Below, one piece after another: positions 35,501 through 49,400 of a DNA stretch of 64,000 nucleotides. Below the pieces are notes generated by a model. The model had not been told where the DNA came from and ran no database searches. It was given only the letters and a program-made list of their open reading frames with translations. Source of the DNA: Crambe crambe (Eukaryota; Porifera; Demospongiae; Poecilosclerida; Crambeidae); contig OZ004594.1 in assembly GCA_963924555.1 (NCBI GenBank), positions 5,053,563-5,117,562 on the forward strand, written 5' to 3'. The position numbers and the translations under genes were made by a program. The first letter of the stretch is position 1, and every line of letters begins with the position of its first letter.

Positions 35501-38500
35501 TTCAATGACAACAGTTGATGTTGAAGAGTTCATTGGGAATACCTCAATCCATTTGGAGTGAGCATCAATTAAAACTAGAAACATTTTCCCAAATAGCGGT
35601 CCTGCAAAGTCCAAATGTAACCTCGCCCAAGGTCGAGTGGGCCACTTCCAGGGCGCCACTGGTGGAGTGGATTGAAGCATCTGACATTCTGTGCAGGAAC
35701 TTACACTGGACTCAATATCTTTCTCCATTGTCGGCCACCAGACGTACATGCGAGCCAACGACTTCATCCGTGTCATTCCAGGGTGTCCCTCATGGAGCTC
35801 AGCAAGTACATCTTTCCTGGCTTTAGGTGGTATGATAACTCTGGATCCTTTCAGCAAGCAGCCGTCATACACTGATATCTCGTTTCTCTTGGTCGAATAA
35901 GGCATCAACTTCTCATCACACTTCTCAGGCCAACCTTGCTTCACATACTGCATGACAGTTGCTAAGGTCGGGTCTTGACTGGTCCAGGTTTTCACTTGAC
36001 AAGCAGTCACTGGTGAGTCATTCAGGTGTTCCACCTATAGCACAAGCTCTGCAGGAGTAGGGACATCTTCAGGTTTCTCTGGTAAAGGTAACCGGCTCAA
36101 AGCATCAGCATTACCATGTAGCTGGGTCTTCCTGAACTTGATTGTATATTCATAGGTGGAGAGGAAGAGAGACCATCGCCTAATCCGTGCAGAGGCCTGT
36201 TCTGAGGTAGACTTGTGGTGGTTCAATAGAGCGAGAAGAGGCTTATGGTCAGTCACCAAGTTGAAATGACGACCAAATAAGTAGGAGTGGAAATGCTTGA
36301 TCCCAAAGATGCAAGCTAAGCCTTCTCGTTCTATCTGAGAATAGTTCTTCTCAGCTAAGGATAGTGTTCTGGATGCATATCCGATTGGTCTTGAGCCGTC
36401 TGGCATCTTATGAGCTAACACAGCCCCTAGTCCATACGATGAGGCATCGCAAAAGAGTATGATCTCCAAACTCAGGTCGAAGTGCACCAGCAGGCCGGAT
36501 GACATCAGCAGTTCCTTGGAGGCTTGGAACACTTTCTCTTGTGCCTTTCTCCAGTGCCATTTGACATCCTTTCTGAGTAACTTGTAGACTGGAGCTAGGA
36601 CTGTAGACATGTTGGGTAAGAATTCGTAAGCAGTCCCAAATATGACTTCAACTCTTGGACGTTATGGGGTGGTGGTGCTTCCTCAATAGCACGGACCTTC
36701 TCAGCTAAGGGATGCAAGCCCTCAGCATCAATTCGATGACCCAAATATGTCACAGCAGGTGCCATGAACTGACATTTCATCTTCTTCAAGAGTAATCCGG
36801 CCTTCTCTATCCTGCTTAGGACCTCCCTCAATGCCTGTAGATGTTTCTCTCGAGTGGTCCCCGTCACCAGTATGTCATCTAAGTAGACAACAACCCCAGG
36901 AATCCCCTGGAGTAGAGTCTCCATGACCCTTTGAAAAATTCCTGGTGCGGATGAAATACCATACGGTAGCCTAGTGTACCGGAATAACCCCTTCTGAATA
37001 TTAATTACCACATACTTCTTGGACTCCTTGTCTAATGGTAATTGTTGGTAGGCTTGACTTAGGTCCAATTTTGTGAAAGTCTTCCCACCCGCCAGTTTGG
37101 CAAAATAGTCTTCAACCTTAGGTATTGGGTACGTGTCTAACTTGGACACAGGGTTGAGAGTTTGTTTGAAGTCCCCACATATGCGAACATTCTGTTTATC
37201 AGCTTTCAGTACGACAACTATGGGCGATGCCCAGTCCGCAAATTGGACAGGTTCCAAAGTACCTTCCCTTACCAAACGTTGGAGTCCAGCTTCTACCTTG
37301 TCCCTCAGTGCATATGGGACAGACCTTGTTCTAGAGAAGCGGGGTTTCACATTAGGGTCAATTGAGATCTTGGCTTCAAAGCCCTTTAGAGTTCCCAACC
37401 CATCTTTAAATACAGCAGTGTTCTTGTAATATGGACTGCAACTCATCACTGTGTACAGAGTTAATTTCATTCCAGTCCAACCTCAAAGTCTGTAACCAGT
37501 TTCTACCCAATAGGCTAGAACCTCCCCCTTTCACCACGATGAGTGGCAGGTTTGCCATCTGGTCTCTGTACTTCACATGCACCTCTCTGCAACCCACAAC
37601 AGGTATGGTTTCCCCAGAGTAAGATTTTAATCTCACGTGTGTTGGAGACAGGTGTCCATCGGGCCAGTTCTCCCTGAAGGTGACCTCCGAGACAAGGGAG
37701 TAAGCAGCTCCAGTATCTAACTTCATCACTATGGGTCGCTGTTCTACTTCCACCTTCACTTGTATAGGAGTAGAATCGCTCACCGTGGCAACCACATGGT
37801 GTAGAGGGTATCCACTTGGTACACCTTCTTTTGTGCTGGCTTCTTCCTGGTCAGTGTCGGTTTCGTCCCCTTTTCTTTGCTTCGGCACACAGACTTCAAA
37901 TGTCCCCGTTTACCACACTTGTGGCATACAGCATCTTTGAATTGACACTTTGTAGCTATGTGACCTTCTTTACCACATTGATAGCAGGACAACTTTGTGA
38001 GTCCTCCACTGGATTCAGTCACTCTCAACACACTTTCTTGGGTTTTGAGTGCACCAGCCTCCTTCTCATGAGAGGGTTTCTTTATTTCCTTGAAGTTCTG
38101 GGCAGCTATTTCCAGGCTTTGGGCGAGCTCTAAAGCCTTTTTGTATGTCAAGTCTTTCTCCGCCAGCAGGCGATTCTGAGTCTTTTCCTCGTTTATACCA
38201 CAAACCAGACGATCCCACAGCTGTTCTTCCAAATTTGTGAAGTTGCAGAACTTTGCCAATGATCTCAACTCTGAGACGTACTTGGCTACTGACTCTCCTT
38301 GCCGTCGGAATCGGGTGTGAAACTTAAAACGCTGCACTATCTCTGACTGAGCAGGTTCTTTGAACTTTCTTGTCAAATCATCGTACGGTGTGTCCCCAGG
38401 TAAGGCCGGGTGCAGCAGGCTCTTCAGCAGTTTGTAGTTATCAACACCGATGGCTGACAGAAAAATATCCCTCTTCTTGGCTTCTTCTGTAATACCATTA

Positions 38501-40384
38501 GCTCCGAAAAAATGGCCAAGTCTCTCAGTGTACTGCGACCATTCTTCCTTCTTGTAATCGAAATCGTCTATCTTGCCAAATATCGCAGCCATCTCGTTTT
38601 GGTGCTGATCCCGTCACTCGTCACCAGAATAATGTGGTATCTTTCCTAACTGACTTAGCTATGAAACAGTTCTTGACTCAACAAATGCAACACAAAAAAT
38701 GTGATTCATAAAACCATGGTATATCTAGTCTTGCATAGCCAGACCCTTTCCCGGTTTTTGGTGCAAGGCGAGAAAGGTCTGGCCCACTGACGTTAGGCGT
38801 TTCGTTCTGGCAGGATGTAGGGTGGGGGCGGCGGTGATAGATGAATCTCATTAAAAAAACCACATGTCTATTAGTCAGCACTTTTTTATGTGCGCGCGTG
38901 CTAAAAGCTAGCTATTAGCTTGCAAAGCTTGCTAGCTAGAAATATTCGCACGCAATTGCATCACGTGCACTTAATGAGATTCATTGACTACCGGGCCACC
39001 GTGCATCCGGTGGAGCTCAGAACGAAACGCCTAACATCAGTGGGCCAGACCCTTTCCCGCCTCACGCCAAAAACCGGGAAAGGGTCTGGCTACGCGAGAC
39101 TAGGTATATCCGGTGAATAAATAATTATACCGATCAGATATGATGTAATAATCAATGATACAATACTACAATCCGTATACGCGAATGTTTCATATCCACT
39201 GGAGGTACTGTATTATCTATGGTTATAGTTATAGTCTAAGTGGTGACTGTGGCCATGTTTAGTCAAATAGCAAGCAAATAAACTACTATAGCATCTCAAA
39301 AATAATACTATAGACTGCAGTGATTTTTCTTATACAATATGGTTGCATTACATTCATCATGAAACAACTTTTTTTATGCAGATCAAAAATTGTTTATACA
39401 AAGGTGACACTATTAAGGCCTCTGGAGTGGAGCATATACATGACAAACTTGTAAAAGTGAATCATAGAGTGAGAGAGGAAAAAAAAGTAAGCAACTAGCT
39501 ATGACTGTACTTTTAGATGTACATCTGTGCTCCACATAATGCTGTATTATTTCCCAATTAGCTAGCTTATTATCGAATTAAGCTGCATATAATCTAGCTC
39601 TAGGCAGCTCCTGTAATTATGATCAGACTTTTTAGGAACGAAGTGTAGCTAGCTTTATTTTTTGCATGATTCAGCAGTATAGTGTGTCAGGAATAGTGAT
39701 AGCTGACGGAAATCAACTACTGTACAGTTACTATTTCTTTCTAGCTATATATACAGCTAGTTGCTTAAAATATACAGGGGGTGTTCTAAAACAGATTGAC
39801 ACATGCATATACACACATAAGGGGAGTAATAAGGGGAAGTATAACTGATACACACATGCATGCAAAGAACTATAATTATTTATTATAGACATGTAGTTCA
39901 AAGGCAACCACATTATTATAGTAGAAATAAAATATCTTTTAGAAGAAATGATAATCACACTGCATGAAGAAGGTAGGTAATTACATGATCGAGTGTAATC
40001 CTTACCTCATAAATACATTTCCTGAGTATGCATGCAATGCTTGCATTTCTTTATAGTATCAGCCATACAGCTAGCCAATTTTTTTACCTTGGTATTTCTT
40101 CAGAATGTTATGCATGAGTCAGTTTACACACTGATGGCTAAAATTCCATTATCACTGCAAGTTCCTAATGGATGGAAAGTATCTCTCGTTGATAATCCTG
40201 GTTTTGATGAGCGCAATAAACGCATTTCTGAGACTGCAGTGCAATCTCTTAAAGCCAGTTCAGCTTATTTGTATATTACAACTTATGACCAGTATCGACA
40301 AACTCAAAATGTGGATTTCATCAAAGCAATGTATGAAAATAATAATGGTTAGTATGCATCTTAGCTACATGTAGCAGGGAATTA

Positions 40385-40445
<61 letters not shown>

Positions 40446-43400
40446 GTATTCTATGGTCTTTTTTGAAGTACATATTTAAATGACAAACTTCACAAATCTA
40501 GAGTTATTGGTACATGGGAGCTCTATATAGAGTGATAATATGCAATAATAGTGATAAATATAGCCTGTCACATAATTATTTGCAGGTATATTCAAAGAGC
40601 ACCGTTTTATCATTGTCGTAAATAAGCTTGATCGAGTGTGTCATGGGATGCATGATGATGACAGTGATGATGAAGAAGAACTTACTGAAGATGATGTTGT
40701 ATCTAAAGTCCTAAAATTCATTCGAGAAGAGTGTGAATGTGGAGCTGAAGACATTCCAAGGGAAGCAGTGATCCCAGTGTATGGCATGTGGGCATACAAA
40801 GCTAGGATGCTAGCCAGAGAACCCACAAAAGCCAGTAGAAAGAAAAAAATTGTGAACATACTTTGTAAAATGTATAACCAACCTGTTGGTCAAGGGGAAA
40901 ATCCTAAAAAGATCCTTAAAAAAAGGTCTTCTCTTGAACTCTCTCAAGATCTTGAAAAATTGAGTAAAATCGACAAAGTTGAAGAGAGGTATGGACTTTA
41001 CAATTTTTACTCTTTTATTTTATTTTATTTTATTTTATTTTTATTTTTATTTTTCCTTTTTTCAAGAGTCGACCACATACTAAGTATAGAACAAGTTAGT
41101 CTTTTAAAAAGACTAGGAATGCCTCGGCACTTAAGTGCAACCTTATTTTTATTTCTATTTATTTTAAATGCTTTACAGTGAATATATGAGACAAGTAAAA
41201 GGTGATAAAGATACACTGAGGAATCACCAGCTTGAAGCCAGAGTCCTACAAGGGTGATTATGTTTGAAGGAATTGCTGAACACTTGCTGCATGGGTGAAA
41301 AGTGCAGGGGTTTGTGGGGTCAAATGTTTCAATAAAATGGCTGTGGAGAGTTCCAAATAATGCGCATTGAGCAACATGGCTTATTGTAGTAAGATTAGTA
41401 TTTACACAGCTAGTATTCTTGCCGTTCAACGCTTAGAACTGCCGTTTTGAATGGCTATTCTCACGCATAGCAGTCGCGTAGCCACCATGCAAATTCTATT
41501 GCAGACCGGAAGTGACGTCATGGGCCAAAATGGCCAAATTTTGTAAGGCCGAGGTGGTCAGTTTTATAGTTTCTTAACAGTGCGTAGCGGTGATGGAATG
41601 AGAAGTTTCTTACACAATTATTTTGCTAAATGAAAGTATTTTACCGATTTACCAACTTTTCGATGTAAGACTAGCGCCACGAAGAGAAACAGGCAGCTGA
41701 CCTTGCTCCTTACCAATTTAGCAAGCTGCCTCGAGCTACGACTTTTTCCGCTAACATTCAGCAGAAGTATTTTGCAGTTTCAAGATTCAACGAAAGGTAA
41801 GTTCAGAGTATATTCTAGAGTATTTGGACAAAAAAAGGTTGAGTGCACGTTGCGGAATGATTTGTGCCAAGTGATCAGTGTTCGAATGAAGTCATTCCGT
41901 CACGTATTTGTGGTTAATCAGCATTCTATTGACCACATCAATGGGAAGATGTACTTGAAGGCATTGTGGGCCCTTATTCTTAAGATATACTGGGGAGAAC
42001 ACTGCTTTTTTACACTTGCATCTCTGTTGTACATGTCATTCAACAAGGATTCTATATGGTGCACACCTGTTCTTGGGTTCCACTTGCATATACTTTTTAT
42101 TGCTTAGCTATGAGTAGATTTCTATCTGGGATGTACTCTCTAATGCAAACCACCCAGTATTTGAATCCTATTTCACTTTCTTTCTTTGTCCTTTTGTCTT
42201 TCGGTGAATGTCCGACTCTCAAAGGATTTGTAGGCATGTGGTTTAAGGGGTGATTTAAGTTATACTACTGACCAATACTTATGATCTATTTATGAAAGAA
42301 GCAATAAAAGATGCAAGCGAGTCAGAAATAAGAAGAGATGCTTGCTCAATGCCTTTTTTTGGCATTTCTGTACATGTAATAGTTGAGGGTAGAAATCAAA
42401 CTTTATTCACACTTTCTACTTTTGAAAAAAGTTTGAAAGGCAGAGATTTTCATTGTAGAGCATCAAAGTAACCTCGACTGTCACACAGTACATTACGCCG
42501 TCTATATACAGAGCATTGGAAGTTGCATGCCCTCTCGTCGCTTCGCGACTCGATAAGCCCTTGTAGTGCCTGCTTGGGCCCATAATATATTGTCTACATC
42601 GTGGTGCACTGGAATGATGCAGTGATATACATTTCTTTTATATTCCTTTCATATAGCTTACAGATACAACTTGCCTCTCTAACTGAAGGAGTTTCTCATG
42701 AAGATGGATGGGAGTAATAGTTTCACTCTTGTTTACAAAGAGAACATGGACCATCAGGATGTTGAGGGTGGCAAGGATGAACTTTGGACATGACTAATTT
42801 TGGTTTTAATATTCTATTATTATTCAATAAATGAAGCACGCATAACTACTTGTATAATACTTTTGCAGTTACAGTTTTTGGATATTTGGTGCATCTATCA
42901 TTAAGCTACTTAGTGAGGGGGGTGACTAATACTGTCTTGCTTGCGGAATGATTTGTGCCAATAGTCTACAGACCTACCTGCTTACTTTACAACATGGTTA
43001 ATTACTTCGTACAAGGAAACTTGAATGAACATTTCAAGAACGATGGGATAGAACACTTCTTCCTTGTTATTTTTGTAGCTGCTCTTGTAGCTAACCGTTT
43101 TTTTGCGGCCTGTGTATAATTTTTCATGTAGCTAACATTATTGATAAATTCGCGGAATTAAAAATTGCTTTGAAAAAGGAAATGTATTATTTCAATGTCA
43201 CTTCCGGTCGGGTGGCTACGCGACTGATAGCTTGATTGAAGTATGTGTACTGGATTCTCATTGTTTGGAAGCCTCAAAGTCTTGGTTCTGAGATTCTCCT
43301 TCACCATGGCTCTCTCTTTGGCACTTGAAACGATCACTAGTTCGTGTACACTGCAATCTCTGTTGTTTTTGTTCACTGCTGTCATTTAGTCAGTTCTTTG

Positions 43401-46400
43401 CATGTCATAAATGGGCTTGATTTGTTGGCAAAGATGGCCAGCACTTTCTTCACGGTGCAGAGTTAAGCTTACCGCGTAGTGACTACAAGTCTGAGCCTGA
43501 GCCTGTCTGTCCTTTGTGACTACAGGCGGGCCGCCAGCGTACAAAATTGTACGCAACGGATGTGGGCGGAAACCTAGTCGATCTAGTGAAAAAATGGCGG
43601 GACTGTTCTGCTGACAGTTTTGCTTCTTGTCAAGAGATAGCGCATATATTGATAGTTTTTATTAGAAGTAGGTAACATAGCTGTGATGAATTTTTATCGT
43701 GGTAATCGATTTTTGTGGCAAGAGGCGGTCTTTTGGAACCAAAGATGGACTTCAAATTGAAAGGACCCATCATATCAACGTGGATCAACGGAAAGTGGTA
43801 AGCAAGACACATATATTGACGATTCTATTTTGTAGAGCATGCTCTAAGGTAATCTTTGGTATATAATATGGTCATATTCAGTTGCAAAAACGCCTGTGTA
43901 CCACTGTTTTAGGTGTAGCTAGCTTGGCGCTAGAATGTAAACAATGGCAGCAAATATATCATGGTCATATTCAATAGTGCTGGATCATGTAGTATATATT
44001 ACCTGCATCTCATTTGGCTTTCTAGGTGTGTAAATTTCAGTTGTATCAGGATAACTATCCAAGTCAAAGACATTTTAATGGGTCACGGTATATTAGACAA
44101 TGCACCTGTAGGGTAGGAACGAGGCTACTTGTAGGGTAGATGTATTTTTAACTGGTACAGTAGCCACCTAGGAATTTTTCCATCTCCCAATTCCAGGTAG
44201 AGCTCATCTGTATCTTGTGTTCTGTGAGTAGTTATCAAGAAATACTGTAATGGCATGGGGAAGAAGAAGTGCTCTCTTCGGTAGCTTTTTAGCAAACTTG
44301 CAAGAATTGCTCTGGTCAGATCATCAATATTTTCATCTTTTATTTTTTCCTTCCATAACATCAACTCTATAAGAGCCATGAGCCTGTTCCTCTATCTGAT
44401 TTAATATGACTGAATGTATGTCATATATCAGGATTTGCATACAGTGTCTAAACTCCTGTTGGATTAAGCAAGCATATATTCAGACATTGTGTATGGCATC
44501 TGGACTGTGCCTAAAATAGGAGCCCTCAGGCCTGTCTAGTATTTGGGTGTGCTCCACATCCAACACATGCATATGTTTATGTGTTTGATGATACATGTGT
44601 TGGTAATGTGTCTCACAAAGTGACACACTGCCCTGTGTGTATGGCTAACAAATCTGAAATGTTTCTTTGGTGGGCATGATTATCTTTTGCCTAGATGTGA
44701 TTATGTGACCCATCAGAGCTCTGTTTCCATATAGGGATGTACTTGGGATCAGACCGGTGTCTTTTCGCTTCCCTGGTGTGTGCAAGCTATTGCTTGGAAT
44801 TTCAGAGGTCATCAAGAACTCTTGTTCACTCTCGATTAGCTTACTGAAGTGGTCATACCTTGGTTGTTCCTTTTTACAGACAAAGCAGGGCCCACAGCTG
44901 GACATCACCTTTGGCCAGACTTTTTTACTGGAACTTGCCATAATTTTTTTCACCAGTATTATCATTGTTATTATTCATCTTTGAGGTATTAATGTATTGC
45001 TAATAAAATTGCTTGTTTCTACACAGATATAACGCAGACACTTATGATAATTCACTTATAGGAATTAGTGGTGGTTTATCTTCTAGATAAAATGCATCAC
45101 TTATCTGAACAGGTGCAAAAACAGCAGTGTGCCACTACATTCCATTGGCTATCAGTGACCAATGAAGCGCTCTTTTTGCGCGATTAGAAGGAATATAATT
45201 ATTACTAGCAGTACCTGCCCGAAGCATCTTTAGATCAGCAAAATTTCATAACTTAAATTTTAGTATTTACAGCGATATAACCGAAATCATTTAGAAAGCT
45301 TGGTCAAGAAGAAAATTGGGAGTTGCAATTAAATCACCCGTTTAGAATGTTTTCGTGGACGGTGGCGGTCTTGTGCTAGAGCTAATGCACGTACTCATCG
45401 TACATCATTGCGCGTGCGCGTGAAACGTACCACCGTGCACGCATAGATGGTCGCCTTCAGCACTGCGCCTCGGCACTTCGGTGCCGAGGCAAAAAACAGG
45501 CAATAAGTCTTATTCATAATTATTAACTTTTTTTGCCTCGGCACCGGAGTGCCGAAGGCGACTATCTACGATGGTACATATTAATAGCGTGCGCGGTGAT
45601 GCGTATCGAGCACGTGCATTAGCAAGCTTAGCTAGCTCTAGCATAACTTCAAGCTCTATAGTACTACAGACAGGCTCAGGCTCGCAGTCACTATGCAGTA
45701 ATGCTACACCGTGAAGAGAGTAGTCTCGCGGGCCCGACCCTTTACCAACCGCGAGGGAAGGAAAGAGTCTGGTCAAATCCAATACATGATCTTGTTTCAA
45801 TTGCCCAAAGATTTGGTGGCGGGCATGCGCAAAACGTCACGATACGTCACGGCTCTCAAACAGATTTTTTCGCGCGTGCACTTACAGAGTAGTCCTAGAG
45901 TTTAGTCATGTCATAGATATATCTATGGTCATGTTAATGAGCTGCTTGCTTGTATGCAGAGATCTCATTGGTGATCATAGGAAAAAGAAAAGGCTGCATG
46001 GTCCAGGGTGTGCATCAGCCAAAGAACTGCTCCAGGTACTTGCAGGAGTTGCACTGGAAAAATTTCCGACACTTTCTGACCAGAAAGCTGTTTCCAAGCC
46101 TCCTCCCACTCTCTTGAATAGCCGCCTCCAGTCTGTAATCATATTCCTGCTCAGTCATGTAGCGCTAAGAAATCCAGAGCGCAGATTTTTCCTAAATTCG
46201 TGATGTATAATAACGTCATAGTCGTGCCCCTCCTTCCGAAGATTGCTGACTGTGCACAACAAGATCGTGTATTGGATTTGACCAGACTCTTTCCTTCCCT
46301 CGCGGTTGGTAAAGGGTCTGGCCCGCGAGACTATGAAGAGAGTGCTGATGTTTCTTGGCCGTCTTTGCCAACAAATCAAGCCCATGCAGAGAAGATAAAA

Positions 46401-49400
46401 ACAACAGAGATTTAAGAAATGCCAAAGAGAGAGCCATGTTGAAGGAGAATCTAATGAAAGAATCCAGTACACATACTTCAATCAAGCTATGCGTGAGAAT
46501 CATTCAAAACGGCAGTTTGAAAGCATTGAACACCAAGAATACTAGCTGTGTAAATACAAACCTTACTACAATAAGCCATATTGCTTGGTGCACATTATTT
46601 AGAAAGTTTAATAATAATAAAGGTTGCACTGAAGTCGTGCCGAGGCATTCCTAGTCTTTACATTACAGATGTGTCACTGAGAGGGCAATAATTATTTTGA
46701 TCATTAAAAATATTAGCGTAAGGCATCAAATTTCGACCGCATCTTAAATCAATGACACGGAAAGTTTACGGTAGTAAACAAACGTAAACGGAGTCTAAGA
46801 AAATGGCTGCATTGGAAAATGTACAAGCTATGGAGAGAAAACAGGACTTCAAGAGAACTATTTATCAGCTGTAGTATGAAAGTAAGTTGCTAGCTCACGT
46901 TACCCATCCCCATGGCTCCAGAAGATTGCTCAAAAGCTAGGAAAACTATCGACTTATGGTAGAATGGTAACTGCTGCAGAAGCTCTCCTTTTTGTTGGAT
47001 TTGCTCAGAAACAGTCTTCATTGGTCTGTGTTTCATATTCTTACAGAATCTAGTCATATCCATCCGTACAGCCCTCGCTATAACAAAGAACAAATTCGAC
47101 TGAAAATTGTGAAGCCGTTTATGATCGAAATTCGTTCATTTTTTTATAAAAATTTGTTATAATAATGTATTTTATAGCATAAAATAGTATAAAAGTATCT
47201 TTTTAAGGGCCCTTAAGGCCGTGGAGCAAATTTTTAAAAGAAAGAGACTGGGGTGGATGAATTTATTGATATTAGATTTTCAACGGGTGGTCGAAGATAG
47301 ATATTGGTGGACGATTATTGGTTCTTTAGTTGATGTAGTAGATCCAGTGTTACAAAATTTTCTATCCAATTGTGGGGGAAATGATTTATATGACGTTAAA
47401 GAGGAAGGAAATATCTTCCTTATGGTTCTTGTTTGAGGCTTTGACGACCATCGGTGAAGACGATACGGCACGAGGAAAATAGTCTGGCCGAATAGTGATG
47501 CCTTACGCTATTTTGTAGCAAGTTAACAGGTGAAGGGTCAGGAAGCACAACTCTACTCTCTCACTACTGTCCCAAGTCACAGATTATTGAAGCTGGAAGG
47601 CCATAACCTGATAAAAGATAGAAATACAAGCAGTTGATTATGACCTAACTGCTTTTTGTCAGCTATTAATACAGATGATAGTTAAAGCTGACTAGATACT
47701 CACCTGAACAACATAATGCCTGTACACGAGTCTCATCTCTGTCTGCAATCAAGGCTTGCCACTACAGGAGAAAGCTAAAGAACTCTGCTTGCATGTGTTC
47801 TTAGATTGCATGGTAAAGATCGTCAACATGGAGACTGTAGTACAATTTCTGACCTGATGCGCAGTCCAAAACGAAGTAGAGTAAAGTTGCTTTACAAATC
47901 CGTGATGGCAACGAAGCGCTGAGGTACTCAGGGAAGAAACGCGCTTTGATTATTTATTTATTTATTTATTTAATTATTTATTGCAGCGAGCGAGCGCAGC
48001 GAGTGAGCTGACTCTCAGGTCATGACTCATTGAAATTGTAAATAGTAGTTGTAGCTTATCTAATACATATAAACTAAACAGCAAAATCTTCTAAAGAGTT
48101 GTAGCACTAAAGAATACGCTCGCTGCCAACTGAATGTTGAACATTGCCCTAGTTTAGATTACATTACGTATTTTTTTTTCTACTTGGTACCTCTTTCTGC
48201 AATCAAGGCTTGGAAGTTGCCGCTACTACAGGAGAAAGCTGAAGAACTCTGCTTGCACGTACGTGTTCTTAGATTGTATGGTAAAGATTGTCAACATGGA
48301 GACTGTAGTACAATTTCTGACCTGATGCGCAGTCCAAAACGAAGTAGGGTTAGGCGCTCTAAGTTAATAGCATGGAGAAGTTGCTTTAGAGATCCGTGAT
48401 GGCTGAGGTACTCAGGGAAGGATCGTGCTTTGTTATTTATTTATTTATTTATTTAGATTACATTACGTTGTTTTTTTTTCTGTTGTTTTCAGCAACATAA
48501 TAGTGCTGAGGTACTGTAGCTACTGTAAATATGGTCACTGGTGGTTGTGGTTGTACATATGTCTTATTCAGCGAGTGAGCTAACTCTCAGGTCATGACTC
48601 ATTGAAATAGTAAATATTGCTTTATTGATTTCTATAGCCTCTCATGGATAGTAAGTACTAAGCTTATCTAAGTGGATTGTAGACTGTCTTTGTGGTAAGC
48701 ATTTACAGCTCATTATGAATATGCAGCTGCCTGCCACTTACGTACATTATTCACCAGCAAAATCTAAGGAGTTGAAGCATAAATGAATATCAGCTCTAAA
48801 AGCCTATAGAAATATTTGCTCGCTCGCTGTAAAAATTAATGTTGCACATTGCCCTAGTTACACTTTATAGGCTGCCTCACTTGAATGCATAAGATGCAAG
48901 AAAAGTGATTTGCACTTAAGTGCCATCAATAACAGGTCCTGGCTCACTAGAGCATGGTTTTCCTGCTGTGTCCCTATCTGTCCATCTGGCAGTATATCTG
49001 TCATACTATTGACCATCACTAATCCAAATAGCTTGGGACCTGAGCCCATTTGGATTAGAGAAAGCATACAGTTTAGATAGCCATCATTAAAATGGCTATT
49101 TGGATTTGTAATGGTTTCTTGGATTAAAGGGGTTCAGATTAGTGAAGGTCCACCTATCACCGACACTACCTCTGCCACTGTGTGTGTATTCCAGTGGTGG
49201 GATAAAATATGACTATGGATTCAAATTAATCATCAGACTGTTTTCAGCCAGAAAAATACTTGAGGATCAATCTACCTCTAGTTTTATGAGAGCATCAATT
49301 GCATCTCTCTTAATCAAGCAACTATATAGCAACCACTTAATGTATAGAAAAAATGTTCTGCAATATTACACCCATTGCTTGACATTGCTCATTATTTAAT

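Larger units (their letters stand above)
34339..39170 (-). mobile_element. Ty3/gypsy-type LTR retrotransposon, inactive
   Basis: Complete but dead element of 4,832 bp including a 377-bp MITE. Two 153-bp LTRs (TG...CA), a primer-binding site, gag, protease, reverse transcriptase, RNase H, integrase and polypurine tract lie in the order gag-PR-RT-RH-IN, which defines the Ty3/gypsy type. It is antisense to the host gene inside its intron. The LTRs differ at five of 153 positions, so insertion was fairly recent. Coding is broken by a shift between PR and RT, a small deletion between RT and RNase H, TAG at 36,035-36,037 and TGA at 35,090-35,092. No envelope gene is seen. Confidence 0.95.
33016..39207. 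mobile_element. DNA transposon split by an LTR retrotransposon
   Basis: The left end (33,016-33,085) and right end (34,295-34,338 plus 39,171-39,207) are imperfect inverted repeats: both contain tgaaacatt near the tip and atcactgtaacgcgc further in. The right end is cut by the LTR element. The inside (33,090-34,290) holds a possible gag-like fragment but no transposase that I recognise. The outer limits are approximate. Confidence 0.6.
41108..46660. mobile_element. 5.5-kb foldback element, both arms interrupted
   Basis: Left arm: 41,108-41,470 and 43,231-43,520. Right arm: 45,645-45,720 and 46,343-46,660. Pairs include actaggaatgcctcggcac, cacagctagtattcttg, ttgattgaagtatgtgtact, ttgatttgttggcaaag and the caggctcaggctc block, all present in inverse on the other side. 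The tips are near aaagactagg and cctagtcttt. The loop (43.5-45.6 kb) has minus-strand frames and small hairpins. It probably derives from a larger DNA transposon. Confidence 0.85.

Noticed and set aside
35157-37940. Several plus-strand open frames
   Set aside because: They are antisense shadows of the retrotransposon pol and gag frames.
41180-41255. Possible exon after a tttacag acceptor (EYMRQVK)
   Set aside because: It leaves in phase 1, while the next certain exon needs phase 2; it lies inside the foldback arm.
45925-46203. 92-codon plus-strand frame
   Set aside because: It lies wholly inside a MITE and ends in its terminal region; no family recognised, so it is not called a gene.
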